Shown here: positions 43,050 to 52,121 of the stretch, one piece after another
Layout of the letters: each line of letters begins with the position of its first letter
Position numbering within the stretch: position 1 is the first letter of the stretch
Assembly: GCA_049513975.1 (NCBI GenBank)
Contig: JBEKVM010000004.1
Coordinates: forward strand, 60,240-124,239
Direction: 5' to 3'
Length of the DNA stretch: 64,000 nt
Source of the DNA: JBEKOF01 sp049513975
GTDB taxonomy: Bacteria; Verrucomicrobiota; Verrucomicrobiia; Limisphaerales; Palsa-1400
Notes under the pieces: generated by a model
Told to the model about the DNA's origin: nothing
What the model saw: only the letters and a program-made list of their open reading frames with translations
The model's database searches: none
Translations under genes and position numbers: made by a program

Positions 43050-43886
43050 TCAGGGCACGGTATGGCCGTCGGCGGCCCAATTGATGTCCGGGCGTCCCGG
43101 ATCGGCGGCCTTGGCGGGTGTATTGGAGCAGACATAAGCATATTTGTAATAGGCCGCGTGGTTATCACTGAAGGTAATGCACCCGCCGCCCGTGTGCCGG
43201 GAGGAGAAGGCGGTGGTGTAAACCTGAGGCTTGCAGATGTCGGTTTCTTTGGACTCAGAGCCATAAAACGGGGTTTCGCTGATGAGGGTGCGGCCCTCGG
43301 AGAACAGGACAAAACTCGAGGGATGGGCAATCATATTGTATTTGAGATAAATGACGCCGCCGGGCACTTCGTCGAGTCCTTTCGAATTCATCCCGTACTG
43401 AAACGCGACCCGTATGTTGACGTTGATCAGTGGATCAATTTTCGCCGAGGGACAAGTGAAAATGTTTCCGCCGGCATTGAAATTGTCCACTCCCGCGTTG
43501 CCGTTCTCCACGGCCTTATACCAATAGAGGGGTTTGCTCTCAATGTAAGGTGGCAGGGCATTAAACCACGCGTCCAGTCCTTGAGACGGGTTATAATAAT
43601 AGAATTCCGCCAGATCCGTCCAGGATGGGTTGTCCTCGTAGTAACCGGGCGGCGCCCCGGGCGTGTCATCGGGAATCTTTGTCTCCGGAAAGGTTCCTTT
43701 GTTGTCATCCACGTACAGGCTCGAGCTCAGGCCCCATTGCTTTAAATTGCTGAGGCAATGGGTTCGTCTGGCCTGCTCCTTGGCCTTGGCCAGAGCGGGC
43801 AGGAGCAAGGATGCCAGGATCGCGATAATCGCGATCACCACCAGCAATTCAATCAGCGTAAAGGCGCGTCTCATGTTCGCGTTCAT
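43050..43886 (-). CDS. Prepilin-like protein, DUF1559-style family
   Basis: This 278-residue protein has a classic type IV prepilin leader and helix: MNANMRRAFTLIELLVVIAI with Glu at mature position 5, then ASLLLPALAKAKEQARRTHC and LSNLKQWGLSSSLYVDDNKG. The C-terminal part has RHTGGGCITFSDNHAAYYKY, matching the H-x9-DG-type end (here SDNH in place of DG). ATG 43886 was chosen so that the leader is about 8 residues; a 14-codon N-terminal extension is possible. Gene is convergent with the efflux operon and divergent from the Ig-like protein gene. Large families of such proteins are typical for Verrucomicrobiota; function unknown. Confidence 0.9.
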   Translation of the reverse strand: MNANMRRAFTLIELLVVIAIIAILASLLLPALAKAKEQARRTHCLSNLKQWGLSSSLYVDDNKGTFPETKIPDDTPGAPPGYYEDNPSWTDLAEFYYYNPSQGLDAWFNALPPYIESKPLYWYKAVENGNAGVDNFNAGGNIFTCPSAKIDPLINVNIRVAFQYGMNSKGLDEVPGGVIYLKYNMIAHPSSFVLFSEGRTLISETPFYGSESKETDICKPQVYTTAFSSRHTGGGCITFSDNHAAYYKYAYVCSNTPAKAADPGRPDINWAADGHTVP

Positions 43887-44104
43887 AACTTCGATTTTGG
43901 ATTGGCTGCACACCAACGACGCGCGCACTATAGCCGGCTTCCATTACGAACAAATGTCGGAATTGTTACGAGTGAGTGACATTTGCGGAGGCGGCCTTTG
44001 CGAATAAGAATTCACCCAATCGTCACCGTCCAGTCCTCTCCTTGTCACATGGATTTGTTCTACTCGGCGGCGTCGTTAGAAGCAGTGCAACCATTGTAAA
44101 ACTC

Positions 44105-47100
44105 ATGAAGAAACTAATATTCTCCTCGGGGACGGCCCTTGTATTAGCGCTGGGAGCGCAGGCCCAACCCCCCGCCGTGGTCATTCCGCCCGGCAAATTG
44201 GCCGTGTTTAAAGCGGGTCTCCCCAACACGAATTATAACATCAGCACGTCCAGGGTGCAGCCTTGTTTCGTCCAGATTTTTGACCCGGTCCTGAATAACC
44301 AGGCAGCGCCCATTTATGCGCTTGCCTTGCCGACGAATGCTCCCAATGGGATTTGGATCAACGCCCATGCCGGATCGGAAGGGGGTGGAATTTCCCGCTC
44401 CGCCGATCGTCATATTCTTGCGCTGCAAGGTTACACGGGCAACATTCTCAGCCCGATCGCGGCCAAGCCTTCTTCCAACCCAACTGTCGGCCGCGGTTTT
44501 GGCACTCTGGATGCCTTTGGCAATGAACAGGTTGTTTATCAGGATCTGGCCAATTGGTTCGGGCTGCCTCCGGGGGTGACCCAGAATAATCCCACCGGCA
44601 TTGCCACGGCCGATGGAACCAACTTCTGGGGGACCGGCAATGTCACGGGCAGCAGTTCCGAGGCGACCGGCACTTTGTTCTTCAACGGCAACGAGTCTGC
44701 CACTCCGATCGAACTGCAAAACTACATCCAGGCTGCCGCGGAAGCGCGCATCATCAACGGCACTCTTTACATCGTCGTGCCCGGCGGCGGCGTCTATAAT
44801 TTTCTAGATCCCGCAAATAACGACGCCGTGGTCCCGTTGCCTTATGATCCGAATGTTCCCAACCCGGTGGAACACATCGTTTTGACCAACCTGTTTCTCA
44901 ATTGGGGCCCGACCTACAAGAACATCGCCAATTTCGACATGAACGCCGCCGGCACCATCGCCTATGGCGCGGATCAAACTTACGGCATTGTGAAATTTAT
45001 CAACGCCAGTGGCACCTGGCAGGCGGCGCCGTATTACTTCAGCACCACCAATATTGGAACCACCGCGCAGCCCAAGGCTCAACAAGGTTGTTTTGGCATC
45101 TGCGTGGATTTCAGCGGCGCCAATCCCATCATCTATGCCACGACCATGGAATACGGCGCCGGGACGACAGGCAACAACCAGGGCAACCCCAACAACAACC
45201 GCCTCATCCGCGTTGTGGACAGCGGCAACCCCGGCATAGCACTGGTGGCCCAGACCCTGACCACGGCGACCACGACCAACGAAGTTCTCCGCGGTGTTGA
45301 TTTCTCCCCCGACCTGACCCCGCTGATAACCTCCGAGCCGGTCAATTACTCAACCGTCACCGGCGGCAGCGCGACTTTTACTGTCACGGCCAGTTCCGTC
45401 TATGCGTTGAGCTATCAGTGGCTGCAAAATGGAGGAGTTATCACGGACCAAACCAACGCCACCCTTTCGTTGACCGCCTTGGACACCACTTATAACTTAT
45501 ACGAGTATCAATGCGTGGTTACCAACCTGTATGGAGTTGTGACCAGCACGCCGGGCGTCTTAACAGTAACTGCCACGGCCCAGGCTCCGGTCATCACCAA
45601 CACGGCGGCCGGCGTGACGGCCTATGTAGGCGGCCAGGTCACCTTTGCTCCCATCTCGCCGACGGGCACCGAGCCGTTCACCTTTAATTGGTATTACGGC
45701 ACTACTCAATTAAGCGACGGAACGAAATATACCAATTCAGCCACCGCATCGCTCACCATCTTCAATTTGTCAAGCTCCGATGCCGGCAGTTACTATCTGG
45801 TGGCAAGCAACTCGGCCGGGTTCGCCTCCAACCTCGTGGATGTGCTGGCGGTGAGCTATCATGCGCCCGTCATCACCGCCGGGGAACCGCAATCAGTCAC
45901 CACTTTCGCGGGGCTGACCGCGTCGTTGACCGCCACCCAGGCAGGCGGCACTGCTCCGGTGACCAGTCAATGGTACAAGGGCACCACGGCCTTGAGCGAT
46001 GTGAACGAATTCAGCGGCTCGGCCACCAGCACCTTGACGATTGGTCCGGTCAGTTCGGGTGATGCGGGGTCTTACAAGATTGTCGTCAGCAATGGCGCAG
46101 GCAGTGTTACCAGCCAGGTCGCCACCGTCACCGTGCTTGTCCCGCCCGCGCATTCCTACGTCGCCTATAGCAACCAATTCTATCTTCAGACCTTCGACTC
46201 TCTGCCGGATCCCGGCAGCAATTCGGTCAACAGCATCAACAACCCGATGGACCCGGGCAGCATCAATGGGATCAGCTACTCGCTGGCCAATCCTTTTGAC
46301 TTCACCTACCCCGTTATCACCAGCAGTTTTGTGGGCGGTCTTGGCCTGGCGACGATGCCGGGATGGTACGGCGCGGCGGACACGTTGTTTCCCGGTGTGG
46401 ACGGAATCACCCGTTTCGGAGCGCAGGATGGAGATCAAACCACCGGCGGGGTGATTGATTTCGGCCCCAACGACGGCGGCAGTTTCAAAGGAACGAACCG
46501 CGCGCTGGGCTTGCTTTCCACCGGCACCACCGGTTCGACCACCTTTGCCTTGAAACTGGTCAACACCTCCGCCACCGTGCTGAACTCCATCTCGCTCGGT
46601 TTCACCGGCGAACTGTGGCACAACGGCACGGGTTCGCGGGTCATGTCCTTTGGTTACGCCCTGGACCCGAGCGCGAGCAGCTTCTCGCTCACCGCGCAAT
46701 CCATCACCAACGCCGGCACCGTGGAAGTCACGAATCTGTTCTTCAGCTTCCCGACCGCCAGTGTCGTCACCGCGGTGGATGGAACACAACCCGCCAATCA
46801 AATCGCTCTTGGAACCAAGAACATGGCGCTGGCCGGTCCCTGGACGCCGGGCGGCGCTCTCTGGTTGATTTGGTCCATTAACTTCTACGGCAGCGGCAGC
46901 GGCAACGGTTACGCCATTGACAACTTAAATTTCTATGCGGCCCCGGCCACCAACACACTGCTGGCGCCGCAGTTGGGCGGAGTCAACTATAACGCCAGTG
47001 GAGCCAATGCCGGCTTGCAGTTCAGCTTCACCAGCAGTCCTGGCGCAAGCACGAACTTCTCCGTATTGAGCACGACCGACCTGTCGTTGCCGTTGGCTCA

Positions 47101-47218
47101 ATGGCAGAATCTGGGCAACCCGACCGAAGTCTCGTTCGGGGAGTATTTGTTCCTCGATGCAACGGCTGCGAGCGAACCGCAGCGGTTTTATCAAGTGGTT
47201 GGCACAGTCACCCACTAA
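44105..47218 (+). CDS. Large secreted protein with Ig-like repeats
   Basis: This 1037-residue exported protein has a signal peptide (about 1-21). Residues about 25-400 form a beta-rich region with an NHL/beta-propeller feel (FGTLDAFGNEQVVYQDLANW). Three Ig-like domains follow at roughly 415-520, 520-620 and 620-700, each ending in the I-set pattern (SSDAGSYYLVASNSAGFASN and SGDAGSYKIVVSNGAGSVTS). The C-terminal third is a jelly-roll-like domain. It ends SEPQRFYQVVGTVTH, close to the end of the next gene's product. It probably sits on the cell surface and binds a polymer. ATG 44105 was chosen to start at the signal peptide. Confidence 0.85.
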   Translation: MKKLIFSSGTALVLALGAQAQPPAVVIPPGKLAVFKAGLPNTNYNISTSRVQPCFVQIFDPVLNNQAAPIYALALPTNAPNGIWINAHAGSEGGGISRSADRHILALQGYTGNILSPIAAKPSSNPTVGRGFGTLDAFGNEQVVYQDLANWFGLPPGVTQNNPTGIATADGTNFWGTGNVTGSSSEATGTLFFNGNESATPIELQNYIQAAAEARIINGTLYIVVPGGGVYNFLDPANNDAVVPLPYDPNVPNPVEHIVLTNLFLNWGPTYKNIANFDMNAAGTIAYGADQTYGIVKFINASGTWQAAPYYFSTTNIGTTAQPKAQQGCFGICVDFSGANPIIYATTMEYGAGTTGNNQGNPNNNRLIRVVDSGNPGIALVAQTLTTATTTNEVLRGVDFSPDLTPLITSEPVNYSTVTGGSATFTVTASSVYALSYQWLQNGGVITDQTNATLSLTALDTTYNLYEYQCVVTNLYGVVTSTPGVLTVTATAQAPVITNTAAGVTAYVGGQVTFAPISPTGTEPFTFNWYYGTTQLSDGTKYTNSATASLTIFNLSSSDAGSYYLVASNSAGFASNLVDVLAVSYHAPVITAGEPQSVTTFAGLTASLTATQAGGTAPVTSQWYKGTTALSDVNEFSGSATSTLTIGPVSSGDAGSYKIVVSNGAGSVTSQVATVTVLVPPAHSYVAYSNQFYLQTFDSLPDPGSNSVNSINNPMDPGSINGISYSLANPFDFTYPVITSSFVGGLGLATMPGWYGAADTLFPGVDGITRFGAQDGDQTTGGVIDFGPNDGGSFKGTNRALGLLSTGTTGSTTFALKLVNTSATVLNSISLGFTGELWHNGTGSRVMSFGYALDPSASSFSLTAQSITNAGTVEVTNLFFSFPTASVVTAVDGTQPANQIALGTKNMALAGPWTPGGALWLIWSINFYGSGSGNGYAIDNLNFYAAPATNTLLAPQLGGVNYNASGANAGLQFSFTSSPGASTNFSVLSTTDLSLPLAQWQNLGNPTEVSFGEYLFLDATAASEPQRFYQVVGTVTH

Positions 47219-47600
47219 CCAGCGCGATTCCGAATCAAAAGACCCGTTCCGTCAGGTCGTTCAAGGCCTGGCGGACGGGTTCAATGACCCACTTCGGCCG
47301 GGGCGGCCAGCCCGCCAACGGGGCGCCATGACCACCGGGCCGCGCCGGTTTTTCGGCGCAGCGAGGCCAAGGACCCGGCAGGAGCCTTGCCCTGCCGAAA
47401 CGCTGCAGCGAAGGCCTCCCCGCCTGCGGGTTGCGGCGGCGTCCCGCGCCGGCTTCAGGTTCACGCGCCGGGACGGTGCCGGATCCCGCAACCGGGGAGG
47501 GCTGCGCCACCGGACAACCCACTTAATTGGGGCTGAGAATTCAATTGCGCATTCGGCGGGAACTTCGCTATATGTCATCGTGCAGAACCGCGCATCCTTG
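47219..47600. other. GC-rich intergenic region
   Basis: No convincing gene. Bases 47241-47280 contain a GACCCGTTCCGTCAGG / CCTGGCGGACGGGTT imperfect hairpin that may terminate the preceding gene. The rest is GC-rich spacer up to the NHL gene; open frames on both strands look like composition artefacts. Confidence 0.6.
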
Positions 47601-48962
47601 ATGACGATGAAAGACCTGTGGGCCGGGGGCCTGTTGGCGATGTGGATGATCGCCGCCAGCGGCTCTGCGCAGACCTATGTCTTCCGCAACGTCGCCGGCA
47701 ATGCCGCCACCTACGGCATCACCGATGGCACCAATGGCAACGCCCTGTTCAACGGACCTGCTGGCGTCGCCGTGGACGGCCAGGGCAATCTTTATGTGGC
47801 GGATCAAATAAGCTGCACCATACGTAAAATCACCCCGATCGGCACCAATTGGGTCGTCACCGCCATCGCTGGTTCCGCCAACCAAATCAATGGCAACCGG
47901 GTGCAAGATGGCACCAATTCCCAGGCCCTCTTTAATTGGCCCACCGGGATAGTCGTGGACCCTTCCGGCAATCTCTTTGTGGCCGACCAGTTCAACAACG
48001 CCATCCGCAAAGTCACGCCGATGCCCGGCACGACCAACTGGGTCGTGACGACCATCGCCGGGCAGGGGCCGAACAGCACAGGCTTCGCGGATGGCACCAA
48101 CTCAGCCGCCCTCTTTGACCAGCCGGCGGGCATCGCGGTGGATGCCAACAGCAATGTTTTTGTGGCCGATCAGTACAACCACGCCATTCGCAAAGTCACG
48201 CCGATGCCCGGCACGACCAATTGGGTCGTGACGACCATCGCCGGGCAGGGGCCGAACACGAACGGCGCCGTTGACGGCACCAATACGGCAGCTCAATTCA
48301 ACGCTCCCTCGGGCATTGCCATGGACGCCAACGGCAATCTCTTTGTGGCCGACCAGTTCAACAACGAGATTCGGAAGATGACGCCCTCCGGCACGAACTG
48401 GATTGTCACCACCATCGCCGGGCATGCGCCGCCGGGCAAAACCGGCTTCGCTGATGGCACCAACACGGCTCGATTTAACAATCCCACAGGCGTGGCCGTG
48501 GACACCAACGGCAACGTCTATGTGGCCGACGAAAAAAACGATGCCATCCGCAAACTGACACCCCTTGGCACCAACTGGGTGACCACCACCATCGGCGGCC
48601 ACGCCCTGACCAGCGGCACCAACAATGGCTCCGGCACCAACGCTCTGTTTTATTTTCCGTTCAGTTTGGCGGTGGACGGCAAGGGCAGCGTCTTTGTGGC
48701 CGACATGGACAATAACACCATCCGCATCGGATTCCTGCCGCCCGCGATTCTCAACTCCGCGCCGCCCTTTGGCTTTGACCAGGGCCAGTTTGAGTTCATC
48801 CTCACCGGCCCGACAGGGCAGTTGGTGGTCGTCGAAGCCTCCTCCGACTTGCTGGCCTGGGTTCCGATTTGGACCAACACCTTCGGCCCCGGCCAGATCT
48901 TTTTCGCCGACCCGCAGACCGCCCCCCCTGCTCCCCGCTTCTACCGCGCCCAACTGCCGTGA
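47601..48962 (+). CDS. Secreted NHL-repeat beta-propeller protein
   Basis: This 453-residue protein has a signal peptide (about 1-24, ending ASGSAQ) and six NHL repeats (about 25-370) of the form P-x-G-(V/I)-A-(V/M)-D-x-x-G-N-(L/V)-(F/Y)-VAD-x-x-N-x-x-IRK, which should close a six-bladed propeller. Repeats 2 to 4 are very similar even in DNA sequence, for example ATGCCCGGCACGACCAA at both 48020 and 48204. The C-terminal ~80 residues (GQFEFILTGPTGQLVVVEAS to PAPRFYRAQLP) form the verrucomicrobial terminal module also seen in the preceding protein. Start at ATG 47601; ATG 47607 is equally good. Confidence 0.87.
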   Translation: MTMKDLWAGGLLAMWMIAASGSAQTYVFRNVAGNAATYGITDGTNGNALFNGPAGVAVDGQGNLYVADQISCTIRKITPIGTNWVVTAIAGSANQINGNRVQDGTNSQALFNWPTGIVVDPSGNLFVADQFNNAIRKVTPMPGTTNWVVTTIAGQGPNSTGFADGTNSAALFDQPAGIAVDANSNVFVADQYNHAIRKVTPMPGTTNWVVTTIAGQGPNTNGAVDGTNTAAQFNAPSGIAMDANGNLFVADQFNNEIRKMTPSGTNWIVTTIAGHAPPGKTGFADGTNTARFNNPTGVAVDTNGNVYVADEKNDAIRKLTPLGTNWVTTTIGGHALTSGTNNGSGTNALFYFPFSLAVDGKGSVFVADMDNNTIRIGFLPPAILNSAPPFGFDQGQFEFILTGPTGQLVVVEASSDLLAWVPIWTNTFGPGQIFFADPQTAPPAPRFYRAQLP

Positions 48963-49064
48963 GGCCCCCGCCGCCAAGCGCCTGCCATCGTGCCCTGCGA
49001 AACGTCAACAAGAGTGATCCCCCGCCCTCGCGCCGCGGTTGGATGCGTTCAAAATAAAAAACCG

Positions 49065-49766
49065 ATGCTCGACATCATCTACGAAGACGCCAGCCTGCTG
49101 GTGGTGAATAAACCGGCCGGCTTGGTCTGCCATCCCACCAAAGGCGGCGAACTTTCCAGCTTGATCAGCCGCGTCCGCCTCTATTTGGGCGGGGAAGGCC
49201 GCCTGGTCAACCGTCTGGATCGCGAAACCAGCGGCGTCACCCTCGCGGCCAAAAACTCCGCCGCCGCCGGGGAATTGGGCAAGTTGTGGGAACGCCGGGG
49301 CGTGGAGAAGGTGTATCTGGCCATCGTCCACGGCGCGGTGCGCGACGACTCCGGGGCCATTGACCTGGCCCTGGGCAAGGATGAAAAAAGCCGGATCGCC
49401 ATTAAGGATTGCGTGCGCCCCGATGGCGCGGCGGCGCGGACGGAGTTTTTTGTCGAGCGCCGTTTCCGGCGCGGCGGGCGGGATTTTTCCCTGCTCCGCC
49501 TGCGGCCGCGCACGGGGCGCAAACATCAAATCCGGATTCATCTGGCCGCCATTGGTCATCCCATTGTGGGGGACAAACTCTATGGCGGGAGCGAGGATTT
49601 GTATCTGGCGCTGGTGCAGGATCGGTTGACCGCGCGTCAGAAGGAGGAATTGATTCTGCCCAACCACGCCTTGCACGCCGAATCCACTGGCCTGAACTGG
49701 CGCGGCGCTGAAAAGGTCTTCCGCGCCCCGCCGAACGCGGATTTCACCGCGTTTGCCGTCACATGA
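49065..49766 (+). CDS. RluA-family pseudouridine synthase
   Basis: This 233-residue enzyme isomerises uridine to pseudouridine in rRNA or tRNA. The catalytic motif is RLVNRLDRETSGVTLAAK with Asp52; the family's usual His before RLD is Asn here. Other family elements are the start LDIIYEDASLLVVNKPAGLV, the RTGRKHQIRIHLAAIGHPIV segment and GDKLYGG. It lacks an N-terminal S4 domain, like the short RluA/TruC class. Start at ATG 49065. The specific target uridine is not predictable. It follows the NHL gene by about 100 bp and appears monocistronic. Confidence 0.92.
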   Translation: MLDIIYEDASLLVVNKPAGLVCHPTKGGELSSLISRVRLYLGGEGRLVNRLDRETSGVTLAAKNSAAAGELGKLWERRGVEKVYLAIVHGAVRDDSGAIDLALGKDEKSRIAIKDCVRPDGAAARTEFFVERRFRRGGRDFSLLRLRPRTGRKHQIRIHLAAIGHPIVGDKLYGGSEDLYLALVQDRLTARQKEELILPNHALHAESTGLNWRGAEKVFRAPPNADFTAFAVT

Positions 49767-49896
49767 TTTTCTATTTCTTCCCAGGTTGACGCCGCCTCCA
49801 TCCCGAAATTGCATGAGACTGTTTGAAGTGGCGTTTACGGCTCAACCGCCGGGCTTCAGCCTCGGCCATTCTTCACGACGCTTGCCACGGCGAAAC

Positions 49897-50082
49897 TCAC
49901 GGTAATCGTCGAAAAGGGCGTCGAGCAAGTTCGTCAGGTTTGGCTGCAAAGCCCGAGCGTTCCAGCGCCTGACGGAGCAGGTCTTCGAGTTTTTTCTGGC
50001 GGGCGGCACGCTCCTGACGGGCGCAGGTTTCTAGATCGTAGCGGGCCTCGTGAATGGCTTCAATGAGCGGATTGCGAGACAT
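49897..50082 (-). CDS. Small hypothetical protein
   Basis: This 61-residue, Arg/Glu/Lys-rich helical protein (NPLIEAIHEARYDLETCARQ, then ERAARQKKLEDLLRQALERS) starts at ATG 50082 and overlaps the end of the upstream gene by 23 bp. I do not recognise it. Size and helical, charged character suit a partner of the preceding protein. Confidence 0.5.
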   Translation of the reverse strand: MSRNPLIEAIHEARYDLETCARQERAARQKKLEDLLRQALERSGFAAKPDELARRPFRRLP

Positions 50083-50464
50083 CGAAGACTTGGTGAAGGA
50101 TTTCTTCGCGCCGGGCCTCGGGCATGGGTTCGTGCCAGCCTCGGAAATCAGCGGATAGACTCCGCACACTCGCAGCCACGTCTCCGGGGGTCACGGCGTC
50201 GCTGTTCGCCACGAAGCCATGTTGTGCCATCAGGCGGATCAAATGTTCACCATCGGCGATCAGGCGTTGCAGGAGTTTCTTGTGCAGCGCCAAATCCTCC
50301 GGTCCTGGACTCCGGAGATACATGCGCTGTTGCTGGTGCTGACGGAAGAGTTCGACTTTGTGAAACCAAAGCACGATGTCCCCGTAAAGAACCAGTTGCG
50401 GGTCTGCGCCCAGGATGACCTGGCTCGCCGGACTCCAGCTTCGTTCGGAGGTCTCTGGTTGCAT
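50060..50464 (-). CDS. Hypothetical protein
   Basis: This frame of 134 residues (ATG 50464; a TTG at 50539 would add 25) encodes a mostly helical protein: DPQLVLYGDIVLWFHKVELF, PGPEDLALHKKLLQRLIADG, HLIRLMAQHGFVANSDAVTP and FRGWHEPMPEARREEILHQV. Composition is protein-like on this strand and poor on the other. No family is recognised. It overlaps the small downstream gene, suggesting a two-gene unit. Confidence 0.55.
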   Translation of the reverse strand: MQPETSERSWSPASQVILGADPQLVLYGDIVLWFHKVELFRQHQQQRMYLRSPGPEDLALHKKLLQRLIADGEHLIRLMAQHGFVANSDAVTPGDVAASVRSLSADFRGWHEPMPEARREEILHQVFDVSQSAH

Positions 50465-50535
50465 CAGTGCAAGTGTAACCTCGAATTCAAAGAAAGCCAC
50501 ACCAAACAGCGGTAGTGGTTCAGTTTGAATCAAAG

Positions 50536-50739
50536 TCAATTGGATAAGGTTGGAGGTCGTTTCAGTTCCCCACTTGGCGGATAATCGCCTATGCTCAACC
50601 GCACAAGTATCTCCTTCGAGACAATCGCGGTCGCTCGTTCAAAGTCCTTTTTCTTAATAAGGCCATGATCAACGAGCATATCCACACCCAAGCCTGCAAC
50701 TTTTTCGCTCCATGACTGTTGGGTCGGTTTACCACTCAT
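50536..50739 (-). CDS. Small hypothetical protein
   Basis: This 67-residue frame from ATG 50739 reads MSGKPTQQSWSEKVAGLGVD, then MLVDHGLIKKKDFERATAIV and SKEILVRLSIGDYPPSG. It looks like a real compact helical protein with a Pro-rich tail, but I recognise no family. It lies 71 bp upstream of the ATG (72 bp of spacer, less if the TTG start is used) of the previous hypothetical gene on the same strand, so the three may form one unit. Confidence 0.5.
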   Translation of the reverse strand: MSGKPTQQSWSEKVAGLGVDMLVDHGLIKKKDFERATAIVSKEILVRLSIGDYPPSGELKRPPTLSN

Positions 50740-51061
50740 AACGTACTGGGCCGCCAAACGCCTCGAACCTGAACCCGCTACGCATTAAAATCAAGGCAAG
50801 AGACCAACAATTTTCTCCGCGATCCAAACGTGATCTGAAATCCCGCCCCGATCGCGTGGGTGACGCGCAACGATTGGTAGATTCGCCCGAAATTGTAATC
50901 CCTCTAATGAACCGCTGCCCAAACGGCTGCGGGTTCTCCAACAAACGAAGCGAAAGGCGGCAAATCCCGCGTTGCTTTGTCGCCCGGCCTTTTTCCAACC
51001 TTAAACGTTGAACTTTGGCGGGCGCCTGTTAGATTGCAGGGGCATTGACTGAAAGAGACTT
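50740..51061. other. Intergenic region before the MoxR operon
   Basis: No supported gene; a minus-strand frame at 50729-50998 lacks protein-like composition. The last 60 bases carry the promoter of moxR. Confidence 0.55.
51008..51035 (+). promoter_or_regulatory. Candidate promoter of the moxR operon
   Basis: TTGAAC (51008-51013), a 16-bp spacer and TAGATT (51030-51035) precede the moxR ATG by 26 bp. GAAAGAGA just before the start may serve as ribosome-binding site. Confidence 0.45.
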
Positions 51062-52114
51062 ATGATTGAAACAAAGAGGGCGGATTCACCACCGGCGGCC
51101 GCCGCGGATTTGTCGCAGGATGACGTCGGAGCCATCACCGAATTGCGGGAGACTTATGGCAAAGTGCGGCTGGAATTGGCCAGGGTCATCATCGGCCAGG
51201 ACAACGTGATCGAGCAGTTGCTCATCTGTATTCTGGCGCGGGGACACGGCCTGCTGATGGGCGTGCCGGGTCTGGCCAAAACGACCATGGTCAATTTGCT
51301 GGCCCAAGTGATGTCCCTGCAATTTAACCGCATCCAATTCACGCCCGATCTGATGCCCTCGGATATCACGGGGACGGACATTCTGCAGGAAACCGACCAA
51401 CCCGGCCGCCGCGCCTTCGTCTTCGTCAAGGGGCCGCTTTTTGCCAATATCATCCTGGCCGATGAAATCAACCGCACGCCCCCCAAGACGCAGTCGGCCC
51501 TGCTGGAGGCGATGCAGGAACATCGCGTCACGGTGGCGGGGCGGTTTTTTGCGCTGCCCTCGCCCTTCTTTGTCCTGGCGACGCAAAACCCGATTGAACA
51601 GGAGGGCACTTATCCGCTGCCGGAAGCACAGTTGGATCGCTTCATGTTTTTCATTCATGTGGATTATCCGAGCGAGGCGGAGGAGAGGCGGATCGCGCGC
51701 GAAACCACGGGGGCCGCTCCGCCCCTGTTGTCTCATTTGCTTTCCGGAGGGCAGATCACCCGTTATCAGGAAGTGGTCCAGCGCGTGCCGGTGCCCGATC
51801 ACATTTATAATCTGGCGGTGGAGTTGGTGCGCCGTTCCCGTCCCCTCTCCGGCCAGGCGCCGGAATGGATCCAGAAATGGGTCAGTTGGGGCGCCGGGCC
51901 GCGCGCGGTGCAATATCTCATCCGCGGGGCCAAGGCGCGGGCCGTCCTGCACGGCAGTTACCTGGTGCGCATGGAGGATCTGGAGGCGGTGGCCGCCCCG
52001 GTGCTGACCCACCGCATCCTCACCAACTTCCAGGCCCAATCCGAAGGCGTCGCCAGCACCGCCATCATCACCCGCCTGCTGGACGAGATTCGCGGAGAAC
52101 AGCGCCGTGGCTGA
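51062..52114 (+). CDS. MoxR-family AAA+ ATPase
   Basis: MoxR ATPases act as chaperones, often with VWA-domain proteins. The 350-residue protein has Walker A GVPGLAKTT (67-75), Walker B NIILADEINRTPPKTQSALL, sensor 1 in ATQNPIEQEGTYPLPEAQLD and a C-terminal lid (about 240-340) with RAVQYLIRGAKARAVLHGSY. It is the first gene of the MoxR-DUF58-VWA operon. Its last 15 codons (52071-52114) belong to a 51-bp segment repeated at 52756-52806, the boundary of an inserted cassette. Its TGA lies inside GTGGCTGA, which contains the start codon of the next frame. Confidence 0.95.
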   Translation: MIETKRADSPPAAAADLSQDDVGAITELRETYGKVRLELARVIIGQDNVIEQLLICILARGHGLLMGVPGLAKTTMVNLLAQVMSLQFNRIQFTPDLMPSDITGTDILQETDQPGRRAFVFVKGPLFANIILADEINRTPPKTQSALLEAMQEHRVTVAGRFFALPSPFFVLATQNPIEQEGTYPLPEAQLDRFMFFIHVDYPSEAEERRIARETTGAAPPLLSHLLSGGQITRYQEVVQRVPVPDHIYNLAVELVRRSRPLSGQAPEWIQKWVSWGAGPRAVQYLIRGAKARAVLHGSYLVRMEDLEAVAAPVLTHRILTNFQAQSEGVASTAIITRLLDEIRGEQRRG

Positions 52115-52121
52115 AGACAAC
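52071..52121. repeat. Direct repeat flanking the DUF6883/DUF4926 cassette, left copy
   Basis: These 51 bp (CCCGCCTGCTGGA...GACAAC) match 52756-52806 with one mismatch (GGACGAG vs GGAGGAG). They contain the last codons of moxR and the first five codons (MAEDN) of the following frame. Confidence 0.95.

Noticed and set aside
47219..47600. N-terminal extension of the NHL protein or a separate gene
   Set aside because: The frame is open but the signal peptide begins at 47601, and upstream sequence is Arg/Pro-rich like composition noise.
47999..48260. CRISPR-like or non-coding direct repeats
   Set aside because: They are codons of NHL propeller blades in an intact gene.
50729..50998. 89-codon minus-strand frame before moxR
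   Set aside because: Composition is not convincing and it overlaps the small gene at 50536-50739. Not enough support.
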